Notes: generated from the letters alone by a model not told the origin. Counted from the first letter of the stretch, positions 9,693-18,020 are shown. The stretch: 64,000 nt of DNA from Lentzea flava (GCF_014648475.1 NZ_BMRE01000002.1:186001-250000); one strand, 5' to 3'. Made by a program: numbers and translations.

Positions 9693-10187
9693 ATGAACAA
9701 GATCGTTCCGTTCGGCCTGCTCGTGGGGGCGTTGTTGTCCACGACGGCCGCGCCTGCCGAGGCCGCCGCGGCCCAGAAGTACTGCGTTGTGGTGACGAGC
9801 GCGGACAAGCAGAGCACGAAGATGACGTGCGACAGCCTCGACAACTCGGCGAAGCTGCAGGCTGCCACCGCGATGGCTTCCACGAAGCTCATGACGTGGT
9901 ACGACAACGCGGACTACAACACCTGGAACGGTTACATCAGCTGGTACGGGAATTTCGGCACCTGCGATTCGAGCGGCTACGTGGTCGATCTCGACGCGAC
10001 GAACTTCACCGCCTGGCGAAACCGCATTTCGTCGTTCGAGGTGCACGGTGCCTGCGGGTACACCGTCGGCTATCTCCAGGACCACAACCCGAACTCTCCG
10101 AGCAACGGCTACAAGGGCAACACCTCGTGGGTCGGTGAGGAGTTCAACGACCGGATCAACCGGTTCCGGGTGAGGACCTTCAACTGA
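9693..10187 (+). CDS. Small secreted protein, paralogue of the preceding gene
   Basis: A 164-residue secreted protein with cleavage near PAEA at residues 21-24. It shares with its neighbour the order of blocks: an early Cys, MTCDS, LMTWYDN, FGTCDSSGY, RISSFEVHGAC and FNDRINRF. The paired RISSF and FNDRI blocks again suggest a beta/gamma-crystallin or I36-like fold. The start ATG is preceded by CTGGGGGA. It has four mature cysteines against six in the neighbour. Function unknown; an extracellular binding or protease-inhibitor role is plausible because a subtilase gene lies just upstream. Confidence 0.75.
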   Translation: MNKIVPFGLLVGALLSTTAAPAEAAAAQKYCVVVTSADKQSTKMTCDSLDNSAKLQAATAMASTKLMTWYDNADYNTWNGYISWYGNFGTCDSSGYVVDLDATNFTAWRNRISSFEVHGACGYTVGYLQDHNPNSPSNGYKGNTSWVGEEFNDRINRFRVRTFN

Positions 10188-10204
10188 GCGGATCTGGGGG
10201 ATTC

Positions 10205-10432
10205 GTGAACAAGTTCGCCACGAAGGCGGTGCGGACGACCGGTGTCTACCAGGGCTGGGTCGGCAGCCCGACGATCTACTACTACCTCAGCGCCGGGGAG
10301 ACGGTGGTGATCAACTGTCACGCGACCAGCACCTACTCCGCGATGAGGCCGGGCTGGCGCGAGGGCTGGGTGAACGGGTTCGACCTGGACACCGGCCACG
10401 ACCCGAACCCGAACGTCCCGCCCTGCAACTGA
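10205..10432 (+). CDS. SH3-like mini-protein without signal peptide
   Basis: A 75-residue protein from a GTG start with CTGGGGGA 6-13 nt upstream, the same leader as its two neighbours. The sequence has the outline of a bacterial SH3 module: AGETVVINC, then a tryptophan-rich turn and EGWVNGFDL. Two cysteines (INC and PPC) could pair. Unlike the neighbours it lacks an export signal. Either it is cytoplasmic, or it is the surviving end of a once larger secreted protein. A strong hairpin terminator follows. Confidence 0.6.
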   Translation: MNKFATKAVRTTGVYQGWVGSPTIYYYLSAGETVVINCHATSTYSAMRPGWREGWVNGFDLDTGHDPNPNVPPCN

Positions 10433-10441
10433 TCACCGGCT

Positions 10442-10486
10442 GACCGTTTCGGCGTGGTCGGACATGTTGACCACGCCGAAACGGTC
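10442..10486 (+). terminator. Strong hairpin terminator closing the secreted-protein cluster
   Basis: A perfect 18-bp stem (GACCGTTTCGGCGTGGTC at 10442-10459 and its complement at 10469-10486) with a 9-nt loop, followed by TTGG rather than a long T-run. It lies 10 bp after the SH3-like gene and just before the GT87 gene. Confidence 0.75.
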
Positions 10487-10506
10487 TTGGCCGTAACATC
10501 CGCGAC

Positions 10507-12099
10507 GTGCCCAGCAGCCCTGCCGAGCTTCCCGCCGAGGACACCGACTCGCTCACCCACGAAGAGCGCGTCGCCCCCACCTGGACAGAGTCGCTCGCCC
10601 GCACCCTGAGCAGACCGTTCGGCGGCCCGCTCGGCGAGCACGCGCAGGTCGGCAGGAACTACTTCTGGACGGCGCTGCGGGTGATCCTGCTGCTCGCCGT
10701 GCTGACGTTGCTGGCGGGCTGGGTGCAGAAGTCGCCGTGCATCCAGCAGTACGTCGACGACAAGGGCCAGGTCCAGCTCGACTGGCGCGGGAGCAGGCAG
10801 TTCACAGCGCTCTGCTACTCCGACACCGTGCCGCTCTACACCGCGGAACGGCTCGACCAGCGCGGATCCTTCCCGTACATCACGTCGTGGAAGGACGACG
10901 AGGGCAAACCGACCGAGCACGTCCGGTACATGGAGTACCCCGTCGTCACCGGTGTCTTCCAGTGGCTCAACGCGCGTGTGGCGCAGGGGCTCGTGGCGCT
11001 GGTGCCCGGCCTGCCGATGACGGTCATCGTGTACTTCAACGTCACGGCGTTCTGGCTCGCCGTGGCCTGGCTCGTGACCGTGTTCTCGGTTGCGCGCATC
11101 GCCCGGCGGCGGATGTGGGACGCCGCGATCGCCGCCGTGTCGCCGCTGGTCATCGTGCACGCGTTCACGAACTTCGACACGATCGCGACGGCGTTCGCCA
11201 CGGCTGGTCTGCTGGCGTGGGCGCGGAGGAAGCCCGCGCTCGCCGGTGTGCTGCTGGGTCTTGGTGGCGCGGCGAAGCTCTACCCGTTGTTCCTGCTCGG
11301 GCCGCTGCTGTTGCTGTGCTGGCGTTCCGAACGGCTGAAGGCGGGCCTCACCACCACTGCGTCGGCCATTGGGGCGTGGGCGCTCGTCAACGCTCCGATC
11401 GCGTTGAACCCGGCCTCGCACACGGGGTGGAAGGAGTTCTTCCGCCTCAACACCGAGCGCAACGCCGACCCGGACACGCTCTACAACGTGCTGGTGCAGT
11501 GGACGGGGTGGCAGGGCTTCGACCCCGGACTGCAGCAGGGTCAGGCGCCGACGGTCCTCAACACGGTCAGCTCGGTGCTGTTCCTCGTCTGCTGCGCCGG
11601 CATCGCCTACGTCGCGCTGAGCGCGCGGACCAGGCCGCGGCTCGCCCAGCTCGGGTTCCTGGTCGTGGCGGCGTTCCTGCTGACGAACAAGGTGTGGAGC
11701 CCGCAGTACTCGCTGTGGCTGGTGCCGCTGGCCGTGCTCGCGTTGCCGCGCTGGAAGCTGCTGCTGGCGTGGATGACGGTGGACGCGCTGGTGTGGGTGC
11801 CGCGGATGTACTTCTACCTGGGCACCGACAACAAGGGCCTGCCGATCGACTGGTTCCTCGGCGCCGTGCTGCTGCGCGACGCGGCCGTCATCGGTCTGTG
11901 CGTGCTCATCCTCAAGGAGATCTACCACCCGGAGCGCGACCTCGTCCGCGCGGCGGGCGACGAGGACCCGCTGGCAGGCGTCCTGGCCGACGCGCCGGAC
12001 CGGCAGGTCGTCACACCCGCACGAGGCGAGCCATCGCACCGAATGCGGCACCGTTCGGATGCAGGTGATCACCGGAGTCGAACTCCGGACGCAGTCTGA
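10507..12099 (+). CDS. GT87 family membrane glycosyltransferase
   Basis: A 530-residue polytopic protein from a GTG start. An N-terminal cytoplasmic tail of about 55 residues precedes the first helix (ALRVILLLAVLTLLAG). About nine further hydrophobic segments follow, with NPASHTGWKEFF and a KVWSPQYSLWL block typical of GT87/DUF2029 mannosyltransferases. These use polyprenyl-phosphate sugars on the outer face of the membrane to build lipoglycans. The large first loop has CYSD and EYPVVTG, both shared with the other GT87 gene on the opposite strand (13038-14441). Its last 30 residues are low-complexity and overlap the 3' end of the convergent SGNH gene by 89 bp, so the true stop region may be a read-through tail. 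Confidence 0.85.
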   Translation: MPSSPAELPAEDTDSLTHEERVAPTWTESLARTLSRPFGGPLGEHAQVGRNYFWTALRVILLLAVLTLLAGWVQKSPCIQQYVDDKGQVQLDWRGSRQFTALCYSDTVPLYTAERLDQRGSFPYITSWKDDEGKPTEHVRYMEYPVVTGVFQWLNARVAQGLVALVPGLPMTVIVYFNVTAFWLAVAWLVTVFSVARIARRRMWDAAIAAVSPLVIVHAFTNFDTIATAFATAGLLAWARRKPALAGVLLGLGGAAKLYPLFLLGPLLLLCWRSERLKAGLTTTASAIGAWALVNAPIALNPASHTGWKEFFRLNTERNADPDTLYNVLVQWTGWQGFDPGLQQGQAPTVLNTVSSVLFLVCCAGIAYVALSARTRPRLAQLGFLVVAAFLLTNKVWSPQYSLWLVPLAVLALPRWKLLLAWMTVDALVWVPRMYFYLGTDNKGLPIDWFLGAVLLRDAAVIGLCVLILKEIYHPERDLVRAAGDEDPLAGVLADAPDRQVVTPARGEPSHRMRHRSDAGDHRSRTPDAV

Positions 12100-13018
12100 G
12101 CGGGTCGGCGGGGTCGCGCAGGGCGGCGTCGAAGTCGATCGCGTCGGGGAAGGTGGCACGGATCCAGTCGTTCGTCCGCTGACGCTGCCGTTCCCGCGCC
12201 TGAGTCCAGTTCACCCAGCCTCGCCACGGCGTGAGCGTGCCGACGAGCAGCTGCACGCCCTCGTTGCGGCAGCGCAGCTGGATCGTGCGGATGCCCGCGA
12301 TGACGCTGTCCGCGCTGACGTCGCTCTGGATGTCGTTGATGCCGCCGAGCAGCACGACCTTGCGGACCTCGTCGCTGTGCAGGACGTCCCGGTGGAGCCG
12401 GGTGATCATCGGGGCCGGGCCGTGCACCACGCCGTTGCCGCTGATGCCCGCGTTGAGGATCGCGTGGTCGCTCTCGACCAGGGACGGCCAGGTGTCGTCC
12501 CGCTCGCCCTCGGTGATCGAGTCGCCGAACATCACCGCCGCGCCAGGAGCCGTGAAGCCGGCGACCTCGACCGCCGAGACGAGGCAGACGTACGACCGCG
12601 CCGACGTGATCATGCGGTGCGCACGGGCCTGACAGGGCGTGCCCGCCGGTGTGTACGTGCTGATCTGCAGCCTGCTGGTCACCTTCAGCTGCACGGCGTC
12701 GCTGTGGACCTCGTCGCGCGGCCTGATCGTGACGCTGCGGGAGCGGCCGAACGTCAGCTGCCGGGACACGCCGTCCGCCGTGACGGTGACCTGCTCGACG
12801 CGGACCGGCGTGACACCCATCAGGTTCGACAGGCGGAGGCGGACGGACGTGCCGCCCGCACCTAGGTCGACGGTCGAGCGCACGCTCTGGTCCGGCACGG
12901 AGGTGGAGAGCGTCGGCACTGCCTGCCACACCGGCAGCCAGCGGATCGCCGCCGACCGCTCGTGCGGTCCGGAGGCGCCGCAGACCAGCAGCAGTGCCAG
13001 GACGATGATCACCCTCAC
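12011..13018 (-). CDS. Exported SGNH/GDSL hydrolase
   Basis: A 335-residue esterase-type protein. The N-terminus is a short hydrophobic signal with a possible lipobox (LLLVCGAS, atypical Val before Cys). Residues ~45-125 form a beta-rich accessory domain. The SGNH blocks follow: MFGDSITEG, NAGISGNG, LLGGINDI and DHLHPNGAA. It probably removes or transfers acyl groups on a cell-surface glycan. The gene sits between two GT87 glycosyltransferases and lies 19 bp downstream of the minus-strand one, so a role on their product is a reasonable guess. Its 3' end overlaps the convergent GT87 gene. Confidence 0.85.
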   Translation of the reverse strand: MRVIIVLALLLVCGASGPHERSAAIRWLPVWQAVPTLSTSVPDQSVRSTVDLGAGGTSVRLRLSNLMGVTPVRVEQVTVTADGVSRQLTFGRSRSVTIRPRDEVHSDAVQLKVTSRLQISTYTPAGTPCQARAHRMITSARSYVCLVSAVEVAGFTAPGAAVMFGDSITEGERDDTWPSLVESDHAILNAGISGNGVVHGPAPMITRLHRDVLHSDEVRKVVLLGGINDIQSDVSADSVIAGIRTIQLRCRNEGVQLLVGTLTPWRGWVNWTQARERQRQRTNDWIRATFPDAIDFDAALRDPADPLRLRPEFDSGDHLHPNGAAFGAMARLVRV

Positions 13019-13037
13019 GGGTGCAGTCTGCGGCGGC

Positions 13038-14441
13038 TCAGCTCTTGGCTGCTACTGCTCCGCGGATGAACTTCGTGTCGTCGTGGTCGTCCTCGGTGAC
13101 GTCACGCGCCTTGAGGAACACCACGAACAGGGCTACCAGCAGCGCTGCCCGGCCCCACACGCCGATCATGACGGCCTGCGCGGAGAAGCTGTCGTAGATC
13201 CCGGCCGGCTGACCGAACTCGATCGCCCAGAACCAGCGGAAGATCCCGATGCCCATCGCCAGGTCGACGGCGAAGTACGCGAACGCCCACATCAGCGGCA
13301 CGCGCAGCAGCACCAGGAACGGCACCAGCCACAGCGTGTACTGCGGTGAGTGGACCTTGTGCAGCAGCATGAAGCCGCACAGCATCGCGCCGGACACCGC
13401 GATCCACGGGTAGGTGCCTTCGCGCCGGAACCGCAGCCAGCCGTAGCCGGCCGCGATCGCGAACGAGACCAGGATCGTGATCGGCGAGATGACGCCGACC
13501 AGCGACTGCATCGCGTCGTCGCCGATGAACGGCCGCAGGCCCCAGTACCAGATCGAGTTCGTGGTGATGTCGACCCGGCGCAGCTGCTGGAACTCGAACG
13601 ACGCGAGCCAGCCGTCGTAGCCGGCGAACGCGAACGGCAGGTTGACCAGCACGACGGTGATGATCGAGGCGAGCCCGACCTTGACCGCGCCGGCGATGTC
13701 GGCCTTCTTGCCCTCCGGCAGTTCCCGGCCGCGCCAGCCGCCGGTGGCGACGAAGAGCATCAGCGGCAGCACGAAGGCCGCCGGGTAGACCTTGAACGCG
13801 AACCCGAGCCCGAGCAGGACCGAGGCGACGGTCGCCCGTTCGACCAGTGGCCGGTTCCAGCGGTGCACGACGTAGACCGCGGCCGCCGAGCACAGCACGA
13901 CCGGCAGGTCCCAGTTGTGGAACGCGTAGAGGATCAGCGGTGGCCCGATGGCCCACAGCAGGGCGCGCCAGCGGGCGAGCTTGCCCAGCATCCAGCCCGT
14001 GAGCAGGCCGAACGGCGCCATCAGCAGCGACGAGTAGAGCAGGTACTCCGCGTCGTTGTGCGCGAAGATCGCTCCCGCCCAGATCACCAGGCCGGTGAGC
14101 ACCGGGTACTCGACGGAGCCGCCGACGAGGATGCCCCTGTCGTTGATGCCGCCGTCGACGTACGGGAAGACGTGCCGGTCGATGTCGCGCCCGATCCAGA
14201 GGTGCTGGATGTCGGAGTAGCAGACCTCTTCCTTGTTGCGCTCGTCGTAGTCGGGCTGCGTGCGGCCCCACTGGTCGAACGCCGGACCGGTGCACCGGTC
14301 CTTGTTGATGAAGCCCAGCAGCAGCGTGAGCCCGCACAGCAACACGAGCACGGCGAGGGCCGCCCTGCCGAAGCGGTGCGCGGAACGCCCGGCATCGCCA
14401 CGCTCGGGCGTCACGCTCACCACCTCGTGCACCGTTTTCAC
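13038..14441 (-). CDS. GT87 family membrane glycosyltransferase
   Basis: A 467-residue polytopic membrane protein. I chose the GTG at 14441 because it overlaps the stop of the DNase IV gene in a GTGA arrangement; the frame extends further upstream but there it only shadows that gene. Helix 1 (AALAVLVLLCGLTLLLGF) is followed by an outer loop with CYSDIQHLW, then VEYPVLTGL, repeated helices and KVHSPQYTLWLVPF. The loop motifs match the GT87 protein encoded at 10507. Probably a polyprenyl-phosphate-dependent mannosyl- or arabinosyl-type transferase in envelope glycan assembly; the donor sugar cannot be read from sequence. Confidence 0.85.
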   Translation of the reverse strand: MKTVHEVVSVTPERGDAGRSAHRFGRAALAVLVLLCGLTLLLGFINKDRCTGPAFDQWGRTQPDYDERNKEEVCYSDIQHLWIGRDIDRHVFPYVDGGINDRGILVGGSVEYPVLTGLVIWAGAIFAHNDAEYLLYSSLLMAPFGLLTGWMLGKLARWRALLWAIGPPLILYAFHNWDLPVVLCSAAAVYVVHRWNRPLVERATVASVLLGLGFAFKVYPAAFVLPLMLFVATGGWRGRELPEGKKADIAGAVKVGLASIITVVLVNLPFAFAGYDGWLASFEFQQLRRVDITTNSIWYWGLRPFIGDDAMQSLVGVISPITILVSFAIAAGYGWLRFRREGTYPWIAVSGAMLCGFMLLHKVHSPQYTLWLVPFLVLLRVPLMWAFAYFAVDLAMGIGIFRWFWAIEFGQPAGIYDSFSAQAVMIGVWGRAALLVALFVVFLKARDVTEDDHDDTKFIRGAVAAKS

Positions 14442-15208
14442 CGGCCGGTGTGGTCGCGCAGGAACGCGATGTCGTCGGCCTGGCCCTCGGCGGGTGTCTC
14501 CACCACGACGGGGCATCCCGCGCTCGCGGCGACGGCCACGAGCTGATCGGCGTCGATGGTGCCAGTCTTGATGTTGTCGTGCCGGTCGCGCGAGGAACCG
14601 AACTCGTCGCGCGAGCTGTTGAGGTGCACGAGGTCGATGCGGCCGGTGATCGCTTTCACCCGATCGACGATGCCGACCAGGTCCTCGCCCGCGGCGAACG
14701 CGTGGCAGGTGTCGAGGCAGAAGCCCGCACCGAACTCGCCGACCGCGTCCCAGAGCATCTTGAGCGAGTCGAACGTGCGGGCCATCGCGTTGTCGCCGCC
14801 CGCGGTGTTCTCGATCAGGATCGGGACCGCGAAGCCGCCCTCCGCGACCTGCCGCTCGAAGAACTTGCGCCAGTTCGCGAAGCCGTCCGCCGGGTCCTCG
14901 CCCTTGGTGACGTGCCCGCCGTGCACGATCAGGCCCTTCGCGCCCACGGTGGCGGCGGCCTCGGCGTGCTGGATCACGTTCTTGCGGGACGGAATCCGGA
15001 TCTTGTTGTTCAGCGACGCGATGTTGATCATGTACGGGGCGTGGACGTACACCTCGAGATCGGAGGCCAGCAGGGCCTCCGTCTGCGGGTGCGGCTTCGG
15101 CTTCTTCCAGCCCTGTGGATCGGACAGGAAGAACTGGACGACCTCGGCCCCGCGTTCGGCCGCGGCGCCGACCGGGTCGTCGTCGCGGACATGGGCCCCG
15201 ATGCGCAT
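14438..15208 (-). CDS. nfo: Deoxyribonuclease IV (endonuclease IV family)
   Basis: A 256-residue TIM-barrel AP endonuclease that nicks DNA 5' to abasic sites in base-excision repair. The family starts with MRIGAHV, which fixes the ATG at 15208; upstream frame is non-homologous. Metal-binding segments are in order: VHAPYM, IVHGGHVTKGEDP, ILIENTAGG, FCLDTCHAF and HLNSSRDEFGSSRDRHDNI. Length matches the mycobacterial enzyme. There is no Shine-Dalgarno sequence before the ATG, so the message may be leaderless. The next gene (GT87) overlaps its stop by 4 bp. Confidence 0.93.
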   Translation of the reverse strand: MRIGAHVRDDDPVGAAAERGAEVVQFFLSDPQGWKKPKPHPQTEALLASDLEVYVHAPYMINIASLNNKIRIPSRKNVIQHAEAAATVGAKGLIVHGGHVTKGEDPADGFANWRKFFERQVAEGGFAVPILIENTAGGDNAMARTFDSLKMLWDAVGEFGAGFCLDTCHAFAAGEDLVGIVDRVKAITGRIDLVHLNSSRDEFGSSRDRHDNIKTGTIDADQLVAVAASAGCPVVVETPAEGQADDIAFLRDHTGR

Positions 15209-15340
15209 GAACAAGGAGGGTAGACGGCGTCCATAACGCCATCGCAGGCGCCGCCGATAGGAGTAATTGCAAAAACTGGGGGTGGCTCGCGTCACCACCA
15301 GGACCTACGGTCGTTACTTGAGAGTAGGAAAGGGGTTGGC

Positions 15341-16273
15341 ATGCGACTGCTGAGCGTCACCGCCGCGACGCTTCTCGCGCTGGCCTCCGCCACTGTGGGC
15401 GTCACTCCGGCCACAGCCGCGGAGCCCATCGTCGTGGGCAGTTGCGCCACGTCGGTGCAGGGCACTCCCGGCACCCCCGTCTCGCTCAGCCCGAACGCCG
15501 TGCTGCAACCCGTGACCGACCTGGTGCGTGCCGTGCCGTTGCTCGGACCGCCGCTCGTCGAGCCGTTCAAGCAGGCGTTCTCGCAGGTCAAGCCCATGCC
15601 GATCGGTGTGGTGCAGGCCGGGACGACGACCATCAGCGGTGCCACGATCGCGAACGCCGTGATGGCGGAGCTCGTGAAGATCCCGCTGCTCGGGCCGATC
15701 ATCGGCACACTCGACAAGACCGTGCGCGCGACCCTGACCAGCGGGTGTCAGGTCGTCGTGACGGGCGTGAACCAGGCCGCCGCGCCGGTGCAGGACGGCA
15801 CCAAGGCGATCGCGGACGCCTCGCAGCAGGCGGTCGGCGGTATCGGGGCCCAGAAACCGCCGGTCGGGCAGCCCCAGCCGCAGCCGGGCACCCCACCCGG
15901 TCAGCAGCCCGGTGTGAACCCCGGCACACCCGGCACGCCGCAGGGTGCGCCGAACAACCGCGACTTCTCGCTCTACTCGCTCGGCACGAACTTCGGCCGC
16001 GTGCCGTTGTTCAGCTACGGCTCGCTGCCGTTCGCGATGCCCGGCCTCTACTCGCCGTCGCCCGGCGTGCGGTACGGCTCGCAGGTTCCCCGTGCCTCCA
16101 ACGGCAACGGCGTCGACGGCGACCCGGTGCAGGCCGCCGGTCGCGCGACCGCGCTGCCCAGGCTCGGCGGTCCCGGTGGCGTCGGCCTCCCGGTGCTGCT
16201 CGCGGTGCTGATGCTGGCCTGCGTGACGGGCGCGCTGGTGCGGACCTGGGTGCTCCGCCGCACCCCTGCGTAG
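15341..16273 (+). CDS. Surface protein with C-terminal membrane anchor
   Basis: A 310-residue protein with a signal peptide (cleavage near ATA/AEP at 26-28). A hydrophobic, low-charge domain to ~165 contains two cysteines (GSCAT and SGCQV) and repeated VPLLGPPL / IPLLGPII phrases. A Pro/Gln/Gly-rich stretch at ~175-205 follows, then a region of ~80 residues, and finally a helix at ~285-303 followed by RRTPA. It has no LPXTG motif, so the final helix is the anchor. I do not recognise the family. It stands alone between nfo (divergent) and rpsF. Confidence 0.75.
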   Translation: MRLLSVTAATLLALASATVGVTPATAAEPIVVGSCATSVQGTPGTPVSLSPNAVLQPVTDLVRAVPLLGPPLVEPFKQAFSQVKPMPIGVVQAGTTTISGATIANAVMAELVKIPLLGPIIGTLDKTVRATLTSGCQVVVTGVNQAAAPVQDGTKAIADASQQAVGGIGAQKPPVGQPQPQPGTPPGQQPGVNPGTPGTPQGAPNNRDFSLYSLGTNFGRVPLFSYGSLPFAMPGLYSPSPGVRYGSQVPRASNGNGVDGDPVQAAGRATALPRLGGPGGVGLPVLLAVLMLACVTGALVRTWVLRRTPA

Positions 16274-16327
16274 TCGCCGGACGCGCTCTGTTAACCTTCT
16301 TCAGTTGCTGACGCGACGACCCTCCTG

Positions 16328-16344
16328 CCACGGAAAGCCCGTGG
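16328..16344 (+). promoter_or_regulatory. Leader hairpin before rpsF
   Basis: CCACGG and CCGTGG form a perfect 6-bp stem with loop AAAGC, 12 nt before the AGGAGG of rpsF. Leaders of rpsF operons often carry an S6:S18-binding element used for autoregulation. This short hairpin is in the right place, but I cannot see enough conserved detail to claim that element. Confidence 0.35.
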
Positions 16345-16374
16345 CCGCGAGTCCACAGGAGGTGAGTGGTCCTC

Positions 16375-16683
16375 ATGCGTCATTACGAAGTGATGGTCAT
16401 CCTCGACCCCAGCCTTGACGAGCGCACGATCGCGCCGTCTCTCGACACGTTCCTCAACGTGATCCGCACCACGGGCGGCAACGTTGAGAAGGTCGAGGTG
16501 TGGGGCAAGCGCCGGCTGAGCTTCGAGATCAACAAGAACACCGAGGGTATCTACGCGGTGCTCGACCTGACCTCGACTCCGGACGCGGTGAAGGAACTGG
16601 ACCGCCAGCTCGGTCTGCAGGAGACGGTGCTCCGGACGAAGGTCCTGCGCCGCGAGCCCGCCAAGTCGGCCGCCAAGGCCTGA
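16375..16683 (+). CDS. rpsF: 30S ribosomal protein S6
   Basis: A 102-residue S6 protein that pairs with S18 on the 30S platform. I chose the ATG at 16375 because the family begins [12 protein letters not shown]; a GTG 9 nt upstream is in frame but only 3 nt from AGGAGG (16357-16362). The core [10 protein letters not shown] and the RTKVLR end are typical. First gene of the rpsF-ssb-rpsR-rplI cluster, all within about 1.6 kb and on one strand. Confidence 0.97.
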   Translation: MRHYEVMVILDPSLDERTIAPSLDTFLNVIRTTGGNVEKVEVWGKRRLSFEINKNTEGIYAVLDLTSTPDAVKELDRQLGLQETVLRTKVLRREPAKSAAKA

Positions 16684-16712
16684 CGAACCTCGATTAGGGG
16701 AGCTCCCAAGAC

Positions 16713-17210
16713 ATGGCTGGTGAGACGACGATCACGGTGGTCGGGAACCTGACCGCCGACCCGGAACTCCGCTTCACCCAGAGCGGTGCTGCGGTGGCCT
16801 CCTTCACGGTGGCCTCCACGCCCCGCACCTTCGACCGCCAGTCCGGCGAGTGGAAGGACGGCGAAGCGCTGTTCCTGCGGTGCAACGTGTGGCGGCAGGT
16901 CGCCGAGAACGTGGCCGAGTCGCTCACCCGCGGTTCGCGAGTGCTCGTCACCGGGCGGCTGCGCCAGCGTTCCTTCGAGACGAAGGAAGGCGAGAAGCGC
17001 ACCGTCGTGGAGCTGGAGGTCGACGAGATCGGCCCCTCGCTGCGCTACGCGACCGCGAAGGTCAACAAGGTCAGCCGTGGAGACGGCGGTGGCGGCGGCT
17101 TCGGCGGCGGCCCCTCGCAGTCCCGTGGCGGTGGCGCACCGGCAGACGACCCGTGGGGTTCCGCCCCGCCGGCCGGCTCTGGTGGCTTCGCCGACGAGCC
17201 CCCCTTCTAG
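16713..17210 (+). CDS. ssb: Single-stranded DNA-binding protein
   Basis: A 165-residue SSB. The OB fold covers residues ~1-110 ([48 protein letters not shown]). A Gly-rich flexible linker follows, and the acidic tip ends ADEPPF, the docking peptide for replication and repair partners. Its place between rpsF and rpsR is the usual actinobacterial order. Confidence 0.97.
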   Translation: MAGETTITVVGNLTADPELRFTQSGAAVASFTVASTPRTFDRQSGEWKDGEALFLRCNVWRQVAENVAESLTRGSRVLVTGRLRQRSFETKEGEKRTVVELEVDEIGPSLRYATAKVNKVSRGDGGGGGFGGGPSQSRGGGAPADDPWGSAPPAGSGGFADEPPF

Positions 17211-17267
17211 ACCGCCGCACCGGTCATCCAGAACTTGATCACTGCGTAATTCAGGAGTTAGAGACAC

Positions 17268-17507
17268 ATGGCCAAGCCGCCTGTGCGCAAGCCCAAGAAG
17301 AAGGTCTGCGCCTTCTGCAAGGACAAGAGCGCGAACCTGATCGACTACAAGGACACGACGCTGCTGCGGAAGTTCATCTCCGACCGCGGCAAGATCCGTG
17401 CCCGCCGCGTCACCGGCAACTGCTCGCAGCACCAGCGCGACGTCGCTGTTGCCGTGAAGAACGCCCGTGAGATGGCCCTGCTGCCCTACACCTCGACCGC
17501 CCGCTAA
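17268..17507 (+). CDS. rpsR: 30S ribosomal protein S18, zinc-binding form
   Basis: A 79-residue S18. It retains CAFCKDK and a later Cys in GNCSQH, so it is the zinc-binding (C+) type. Actinobacteria often carry a second, cysteine-free copy used under zinc limitation, which would lie elsewhere. The core [18 protein letters not shown] is typical. It partners the S6 protein encoded upstream. Confidence 0.97.
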   Translation: MAKPPVRKPKKKVCAFCKDKSANLIDYKDTTLLRKFISDRGKIRARRVTGNCSQHQRDVAVAVKNAREMALLPYTSTAR

Positions 17508-17525
17508 GAGAAGGGAACATTCGCG

Positions 17526-17981
17526 ATGAAGCTCATCCTCACCGCTGACGTTTCCGGCCTTGGCGCGCCCGGCGACATCGTCGAGGTCAAGGACGGCTAC
17601 GGCCGCAACTACCTGCTCCCGCGCGGTCTCGCGATCGTCGCGACCCGCGGCGCGCAGAAGCAGATCCAGGTCATCCAGCGCGCGCAGGACACCCGCCGCG
17701 TGCGCGACCTGGACCACGCCAAGGAGCTCAAGGCCGCTCTCGAGGGCCTGGGTGGCGTGACCCTGACCGCCAAGGCGGCGCAGGGCTCCAAGAAGCTGTT
17801 CGGCTCGGTCACCTCGTCGGACGTGGCGGCTGCCGTCAAGTCCGCCGGTGGTCCGGTGCTGGACAAGCGCGCCATCGAGCTGCCGGGTCACATCAAGACC
17901 ACGGGCAAGCACTCGGTGACGGTTCGCCTCCACCCCGAGGTGACCGTGGCGCTGCCGCTCGTCGTTACCTCGGCCGAGTAG
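17526..17981 (+). CDS. rplI: 50S ribosomal protein L9
   Basis: A 151-residue L9. The N-terminal domain ([19 protein letters not shown], then [13 protein letters not shown]) binds 23S rRNA; a long central helix and a C-terminal domain ([18 protein letters not shown]) complete the usual length. AGGGAA precedes the ATG. Last gene of the ribosomal cluster; two hairpins follow before dnaB. Confidence 0.97.
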   Translation: MKLILTADVSGLGAPGDIVEVKDGYGRNYLLPRGLAIVATRGAQKQIQVIQRAQDTRRVRDLDHAKELKAALEGLGGVTLTAKAAQGSKKLFGSVTSSDVAAAVKSAGGPVLDKRAIELPGHIKTTGKHSVTVRLHPEVTVALPLVVTSAE

Positions 17982-18020
17982 CGAGCCCTACTCGCCGCTG
18001 ACGCGGCTTCGCAGGGCTCG
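17982..18020 (+). terminator. Hairpin directly after rplI
   Basis: CGAGCCCT (17982-17989) pairs with AGGGCTCG (18013-18020) across a GC-rich loop that can itself fold. No T-run follows. Likely the first of two terminators for the ribosomal cluster. Confidence 0.45.
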
